From positions 15,611,001 through 15,675,000 of the forward strand of contig WPIO01000001.1 of assembly GCA_009760855.2 (NCBI GenBank): a DNA stretch of 64,000 bases, in the 5' to 3' direction. Source of the DNA: Cristatella mucedo. Its lineage: Eukaryota > Bryozoa > Phylactolaemata > Cristatellidae. The notes beneath the pieces are model-generated. The model was not told the DNA's origin. It made no database searches and saw nothing but the letters and a program-made list of their open reading frames with translations. A program made the translations under genes and the position numbers. This document shows, in pieces, positions 58,131 to 64,000 of this stretch (its first letter is position 1; every line of letters begins with the position of its first letter).

Positions 58131-58930
58131 ATTACATGCCGTGCCATCTTATGGCAGGCACTACAGCGGGAATGAAAATTAGATTAAGCAAACATGTGAC
58201 CTGGATTACTGCTTCACATGGTACGAGAGCTCCGCTTGTCCTTGGGTTACGTCTGAAACGCATTTCGGCACCTACCGTGGCACAGGGAGAGCCAAACCAC
58301 CACAACTACCAGTGGCTCACGAAAAGGATATGCTGACAAAGAAATACTACTGAGGAATCTAAACAAATGGCAATGCTTCTGAGAATTCTACAATTTAAAA
58401 ACTGCTCAATAATGCACCTCGACATGGCACGGCTGAAACCGACCAAGCTTCGGCTAGAGAAGCCTGCATGCCTTTCAGCTACCCACGAGGGAACTTGATG
58501 TTTGCTGCTAAACATAGAAGGATGCTGACGATTTTCACTGCTTTTGCAGCAGCACTATTTAAAAAAGGCCAAAAACCGTTAGTTGAGGAGGTTATTCGGG
58601 CCAAACTAGTTCGTAGACCGATGCATTTCCATTTCGGGCATCGGCAGTGCTAGAAGAGACCGAAGTCACCGAGCATCGCCTGACAAGCCCGCTTGTTTCT
58701 GCTCTGCCCGCAGTACTTTTCTACGTGCAAGTGTCACCCCACAGGGTGGCCATCGTGCAGCTGCAGGGTAGGAGGTGGCACCATCTAGGATGCAATTAAG
58801 CTTGTCCAAGTAAAGCTGGCACTGTTGGCTGGAGACGCAGTACTCCGACCTGGCCAGCCGATAGAATCGTAAGTTGCTTAGGCATCTTAAGCACCTGAGG
58901 CAGCAGAAAACTTGCCCGAGCTTGGCACCA

Positions 58931-59490
58931 TCCGAGATATTTTTCTCGGGAAGAACTACGGGCACACGCATCGGTCCAAAACAAATCTGTGCTAACGAGC
59001 CCCAAATGCGCTCTCACACTCGAGGTGGTGACACAAGTGTGTCACATTTATGGGGCTACTCGTAATGCGGAGTGCAGCCGATCCGGCAGACAGTACTCGA
59101 ATGGCCGATTGCCGACGGCTTCACATCAAGGCATGGGGATCGATTCGACAACGAGCTGTGTACTACTAGAACGGTTGGCCAAGCATCAACCTCGGCTCTG
59201 GGGAGCTTGGCAGAGAGCTGTACATGCTGCCCTTCCAAAAGATGCTGCCACCATCGGTGCCACGTCAGAGCCATTCTGGTCGATACTGTCAGGCACAGAA
59301 GCCTCAGCAAACACTCTTACAGCTAAACGATCCGGATTGATTTGAATGTGATTATGAGCTCACCCACGTCTACGAGTTGCCAAAGGAAGAAGATGAAAAC
59401 GGCTGTCGTCGTGAAAAGGTGCCATATCGTCTTGATCGGCGCGTGCCATCTGACCTTGGGGCCAATACACTAGCTACGATAGGCCCTTGA
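58931..59490 (+). other. Unassigned coding-like plus-strand region
   Basis: A 118-codon frame (58989-59345) is followed, after a stop and frame change at 59.34 kb, by about 48 codons reading FECDYELTHVYELPKEEDEN, GCRREKVPYRLDRRVPSDLG and ANTLATIGP. The second piece is strikingly protein-like. Probably a broken gene or element ORF; no family recognised. Confidence 0.25.
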
Positions 59491-60056
59491 GAGATCAAGC
59501 AGCCGCTGCTTTGGGGCCTGTGCCGAGCGCCACTGGAGCCAATTTACAAGTCTGTCAGCTCCCAAGCTGGCGTGGCATACTAGTGTTTAGTTTTGTCAGC
59601 AGTCACCGAGATGTTTTCCTGCTTAGTACAATGCTCTGGTTTTCTCTCGTGTAACTTATTGCTAGGGTTTGGAAGTGGGAGGCAAACCTAGGAAGAAGTG
59701 AGTATGCTATCCAAAGTTGTCCAGCTTACTTCCCATTTGCCACCCACAGTGGACCGCAGTCGTGGTTTTGGAATATGCCAATCTCCGATCCATGGGTGTT
59801 GGGCTTGTCTGCTAACAACGCATTCAAACACTTGTCAACTTAAGCGACAAACTATAAACAGCAAAAAGCGAGATGATGCATGAGGCATGATTACAAGGCA
59901 GAGAGAACTTGGCCACGGTCCATCCACAAGGCATCGAAGCTCAAGCCAATTCAGGGCTAGCCTCCAGCAAGCACCAAGACCTTAAGCTAACACTGGTATC
60001 ATAAGCACGAAGGTCATATTGAAGGTGGCAGACAGCCACACAAGCTATGCGATGCA

Positions 60057-60452
60057 ATGAGGAGGCAACTGCCAGAACTGTTAGGGGCTGTACAGGAACT
60101 GAACACTACACAAAAGGCTACTACTTGCCTAGTGACCTTGAAACCCTCAGCAGTCGGAGCACTGGGCAAAATGACCGTGGAAGAATGCAGCAAGTGTGAA
60201 ACACTCGTTTCGGTTGTAGAAGCTAGGTTAAGCGCTTCAGACTTGACTGCTGCCTTCAAAGCAGTTGTTCGTGCTGGTACCAGAGGCTCCAAGAGCTCAC
60301 CCAGGACGGCTCCAAGAGCTCACCCAGGATCTGGATGCCTTGATCACATAGGCAGAGAGGAGCTGCCAACACACTCCTACAGATCAACACTGTCAAGCCA
60401 TTCAAAAGAAGGTGCTGCCAAGGCATTGGAGATAGCAGGTTGTCAAAAATAA
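60057..60452 (+). other. Unassigned 131-codon frame
   Basis: RRQLPELLGAVQELNTTQKA ... KMTVEECSKCETLVSVVEAR ... LTAAFKAVVRAGTRG. A 23-bp tandem duplication (60285-60330) lies inside the frame. Length is within chance expectation, but the composition is protein-like and it is in the same strand and zone as the other unassigned frames. Confidence 0.2.
60285..60330. repeat. 23-bp tandem duplication
   Basis: ggctccaagagctcacccag + gac occurs twice, head to tail. Confidence 0.92.
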
Positions 60453-60484
60453 AATGATCGGCTGGTTCACCAGCCCGGTTAAAA

Positions 60485-60597
60485 AGTAGCAGAGTCGATT
60501 GGATAAAAATAATAATAAAAAGAAGAAATTTGGCTGGTGCCCCATGGGAACGTAATCTCTTTCTATGCACTTTGCAATACCATGACAGGTTGGTCAA
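60485..60597 (-). mobile_element. Degraded LINE B/SINE 3' tail
   Basis: aaaaataataataaaaagaa is followed by ggtgccccatgggaacgtaa + tctctttctatgcactttgc, the eroded reverse complement of the terminal hairpin. Confidence 0.55.
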
Positions 60598-60829
60598 TTT
60601 TGGGGACAAAGGATTGGTAAGCAGAAAACCACACCTGCCCTTGAATGACAAGCTTGAGGGCACAGCATCGGTCTTTCACTTATCATTTCCACGAACCAGC
60701 CATCGTATTTCTGCCTTAAGTCCATCCACCAAGGGCTTGAAGCTGGCCGAACAGTCAGTATATGCCTAAAAATCTATCCGAAAATTTCTTGGGTCACACA
60801 CTTCTACCTTGCTTACCGAGGGCGAGCAA

Positions 60830-61035
60830 CCTTGTGTACAAGCAAACTATTTGAGACGACAGCAAAGCTTGTTCGGCACCGACCGAAAATTATGTTTCTT
60901 CCACATTTCTTCGAAGAGCTGACCGGTATTACCACTGCTACCATTATGATTATCTCTCCAGCAATAAGTCCCAAAAACATAAATACATTGGCTGAAGGTA
61001 CGCATATCGCAGCACATAAGACCCCTAATCTGTGC
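60830..61035 (-). CDS. Candidate exon with a membrane helix
   Basis: Minus strand between acceptor tttctagcacag and donor CCTCG|gtaagc. The open frame reads LGVLCAAICVPSANVFMFLG, LIAGEIIIMVAVVIPVSSSK, then KCGRNIIFGRCRTSFAVVSN. It is a strongly apolar helix followed by a basic, Cys-containing segment. Splice-like ends and a hydrophobic core suggest a real exon, but the family is unknown and the remaining exons could not be linked. Confidence 0.25.
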
Positions 61036-61039
61036 TAGA

Positions 61040-62335
61040 AAATGTACTTGCTAAGCTAAGGGTTTTTGTCTGGATGCTGCAGTGCCATTATAATAACCAA
61101 TACTTGCCACACCTGCAAGCAGATGGGGGTGCCCAAGACAAGAATACAGCCACGCCTCGAAGGATTGCTGCGGTAAATTCACCAGGAAGCAGAGAGTGGT
61201 GACAGTGTGATCGGGGTGTGGCCGATTGCTATCGTTCTCGAGGGGCTCACTCTGGTCTAAGTACTAGGGAACCGAGTGCTGCGTCGATGCTCTTGTCATG
61301 CAACAAAGCTATCAGATGCTCTTCTGGAAGCTCTGCATCACCGGCAGGCAGGTGAATAATCGCAAGGCAAGCCACTGCCAAGCCCACGAGGGAGGTACAG
61401 ATGCCCACGTCTTTTTAAATATTGTGTATTCTCGTTATGAAAATAAATACTTAGGCGGCTTTGCATGTCTGGCAGATAGATTTTATTCAAACAAAACACC
61501 GGCAATTTTTAATACGACCACGGTCGATATAAATTCACTTGGTGTCAATTGAAGCCATGTCTGAGGAAGTACATGTGGGGACAAATCAAGCCTTTTTAAA
61601 CCATGGCACCTCGTAAAGAACTGCCTTATCCAACAATTAAAAAGTTCTCATCTGAAGTATAATTTCTATTGTCTCCGTGGAATGGTAAGACAAAGAAATA
61701 TCTATGACATATCAAAACTATTTCAAAAGTGGCTTCAGAATCTAATGAAGCTAAGCTATCACGTCTGTGGCAAAAAACTGCTGAAGCTAAGCTATTAATA
61801 TTTTGGCTTACTGAAAAACCAACTGGCTATACGCACCATTTTTTTTGCTGAAAGAGACTTTCACACTACCAGGTAGAAAGGCTACACAATAAAACTAAAG
61901 CATTCAACTACTGAGGATTGCCTCGTGCACGACATTCATAACAAAAGATAGACAAAGTATAGGCACAAGCAATGCTTCCAAAAAATAAATAAAAATTGTT
62001 GATGCTCTACCTGCTCAACGAGTTTACAGCTGAGTGGTGTATATGCACCACTAAAAACATAGGCCATGTCGGTCGGGATTCTCAAGTCCAATTCTGCAGC
62101 ACTCTTGGGAATCTACAAAAAGGATGGCTAAAGAGAGTAAACAGGTGATACATTCGCCAGAACTTCCTCAAAATATAGCACAAAACCAGAAGCCACTGCA
62201 CATGAGTGGAGGACTTCGACTCAAGTTAACAACATGCCAAGTCCAAACTATTGCAATGCATGTTGGGCACTGGCAAAGATGTTGGTGCCACAGATTCTCA
62301 ATGAATTAAATTTTAAGTTTATTTTTAATTTTATT
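61040..62335. other. No recognised gene
   Basis: Average to AT-rich sequence. Short frames only; nothing conserved was recognised. Confidence 0.5.
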
Positions 62336-62339
62336 TTAA

Positions 62340-62936
62340 TTAAATTTAGAATAAAATTAATACATTTGTACAGGGCGCTCAGAAAAGCGAATCTCTTTCT
62401 AGGCACTGACCATAAGCTGTAAATGAAGCATGACTATATGGTTAGTGGTAATATGCACAGTGCAACACGTATAATATGATGGTAATTGGTAACATGCATA
62501 GTATCACCATGCATATGTACACAAAGGTCAAATGACAAGGATCTAGAAAATGCCAGGAGTAACAAGAGGGTTTCTAGCTTCTTTTTAAACGTCGTCTGAG
62601 GATGTTATGACTTCATTCACGGGTGGGTTCCAGGCTTTGGGAGCATATCAACTAGATACACGGTATCTACAAGATTTGAGGTTGGTTCGAGGCACACCTA
62701 AACGACTCGAGTCGAAACAACAGCGGTATGATGGTATGATGCCTAGCCGATCAAAGAAAAGTGAGTGACAAAACCTTGAAGTCGAAATGCTGCTAGCTAG
62801 AGAGCCAGTGCAGGTCGTCAAAACGTGGTGCGATGTGGCAACTACAACACTCACGACAGATAACCCGAGCTACACAGAGTTTTGCACCAACTGTGAGCAC
62901 CTGATTGCGCAGGCCGGAAGACCTGTAAACCTGTAA
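62340..62936 (-). mobile_element. LINE B copy, 3' part (split element)
   Basis: Minus strand: SVVVATSHHVLTTCTGSLA and SRLGVPRTNLKSC (ORF2 end, mutated), then a 3' untranslated region and the terminal hairpin at 62.37-62.40 kb with an AT-rich tail. The ORF resumes on the far side of the insertion at 62.94-63.20 kb: ...DSLL there, then GLPACAIRCSQLVQNS here. Confidence 0.85.
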
Positions 62937-63199
62937 GACCTATTTAGGACAGCATTTAGTGGGTCGTGCGATTCCTCCTTCATGTGCTTATGCATGCTGA
63001 CACTGTGCATGCTGCCACTATCCACACTTGCATGCTGACCCTGTGCATGTCACTCCTAACCATGTTATTCATGTTGTTTATCAAGCAGATATTACCCACC
63101 CTTCAATCGCGTTTCCCTGTGCAGCAAATGTAAAGCACCTAGAAAGAGATTGAGTTCTCTGAGGGCGCTTTATCAAGTGCATTATTATTATTATTAAGC
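62937..63199 (+). mobile_element. LINE B 3' end inserted into another LINE B
   Basis: The 3' untranslated region (agcatttagtgggtcgtgcg, atgctgac repeats), the hairpin (agcacctagaaagagattga + gttctctgagggcgct) and (ATT)n. It is very similar to 50.18-50.44 kb and lies antisense inside the minus-strand LINE. Confidence 0.85.
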
Positions 63200-64000
63200 A
63201 GTGAGTCACAGAGGTCAAGACAGGATGTCACAAATGCATCTAACAACTTAGATGTAGTATCCCGATTATGCAGTTACACATTTTTGCAATGTTAGCTAGC
63301 TGAAGGCAAACTTACTTGAGTATGGACCTGATGTGGTCGTCTATTGAAAGGTCAGTTTGGAATTGGACAGTTTTCGTGCAGATGCTACAGGAGATATGCA
63401 GACAGTGCCGATGTATGTGCTGAAGTTTCCCATTTCTGAGTCACGCTAGGTTTGCCCATAACTGGTAAGTTGGTTTGATCGCCATTCAATTTGAGAAAGT
63501 CTGCTGCCACCCATTTGCAAATGTCAGCAATACATGCTATAAGGAAGTTATGGGAGTTTGAAGAGCTGGAAGGCAGGGAGAGATCAAAGCATAGGTAGCT
63601 GCCATCTGCATTAAGATGAAAGCCTAGAGTGTGCTTGGCGATTACATCGGCAAGAGACATAATGAGTATAAATAGTGAAAAAAATTAGGCCAAGCACAGA
63701 TCCTTGGATACCACTCTACTTTAAAGGTTCTTTGGACGACTGTTGCTCATTGAAATCAATGCTTTGGAGTCTCCCACTGAGATTGGACTTAAACTATTGG
63801 AGTGCAGTGCCAGTGAAGCCCGGGATAGATGAGAGGCACCCGAAAAGAATTTTGTGATCAACAGAATCAAAATCTGCCGAAAGACCAAGCAAAACAACCC
63901 CAGAGAACTTATGTTTGCATTCCTGAGAAGGTCACTACACACCCTAAGCAATGCAGACTTCGTGATTATCTCTAAAACCAGACAGGAACTTACTTGCTAG
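63200..64000 (-). mobile_element. LINE B copy, reverse-transcriptase palm (split element)
   Basis: Minus strand, in order: FDSVDHKILFGCLSS, GIQGSVLGLIFFTIY (compare GVPQGSVLGPLLFxIY), a frameshift, IAKHTLGFHLNADGSYLCFD (the YADD block, here NADG), IACIADICKWVAADFLKLNG (compare CIxDIxxWMxxNFLKLN), and finally LANIAKM ... DAFVTSCLDLCDSLL next to the insertion. The catalytic YADD is destroyed, so the element is dead. It continues past the right edge. Confidence 0.88.

Overview
The window is nuclear DNA from an animal. Coding sequence is split by introns with GT..AG boundaries. It is rich in two-base microsatellites (TA, GA/CT, CA/GT), minisatellites, CR1/L2-like non-LTR retrotransposon (LINE) remnants, tRNA-derived SINEs and one decayed hAT-type transposon. 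The organism looks like a bilaterian invertebrate with a repeat-rich genome of mixed GC content; nothing seen allows a narrower placement.

Left third (about 0.15-20.4 kb, minus strand): one clear host gene, a small-conductance calcium-activated potassium channel (SK/KCNN family). Six coding exons were read directly: 20398-19298 (N-terminus and S1), 18803-18708 (S2), 17498-17080 (S3 to S5), 4195-4060 (pore and selectivity filter GYGD), 3247-3137 (S6 and start of the calmodulin-binding domain) and 281-154 (calmodulin-binding domain). All internal junctions are phase-compatible and have AG/GT sites. Together they encode about 663 residues. The coiled-coil C-terminus lies beyond the left edge. 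Intron 3 is about 12.9 kb and is filled with repeats. The first exon sits in a GC- and CpG-rich block (about 14-21.6 kb) that probably includes the promoter.

Middle (about 21.6-41.5 kb): no gene recognised. It holds LINE remnants (22.2-23.2, 31.8-32.1, 35.3-35.6, 39.25-40.07 kb), SINEs, minisatellites, long perfect hairpins, and a pair of ~180-bp direct repeats bracketing broken minus-strand reading frames with a cysteine motif (33.56-35.16 kb).

Right third (about 41.6-64 kb): a broken ZMYM1/DUF4371-like hAT transposase (41.7-43.8 kb), then many LINE copies (47.9-48.5, 49.4-50.4, 51.5-51.8, 53.1-53.9, 62.3-64.0 kb). The last is a minus-strand element split by insertion of another LINE 3' end. 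Several short minus-strand segments with membrane-helix character (51.97-52.6, 56.2-56.5, 60.8-61.0 kb) may be exons of an unidentified membrane protein, and 55.5-60.5 kb has unassigned coding-like stretches on the plus strand.

The most informative biology is in the SK channel, which has lost residues that set apamin block and two of three inner-pore charges, and in the LINE/SINE pair that shares a 3' tail. I found no CRISPR, operon, rRNA or convincing tRNA gene, and no evidence of a wholly new system.
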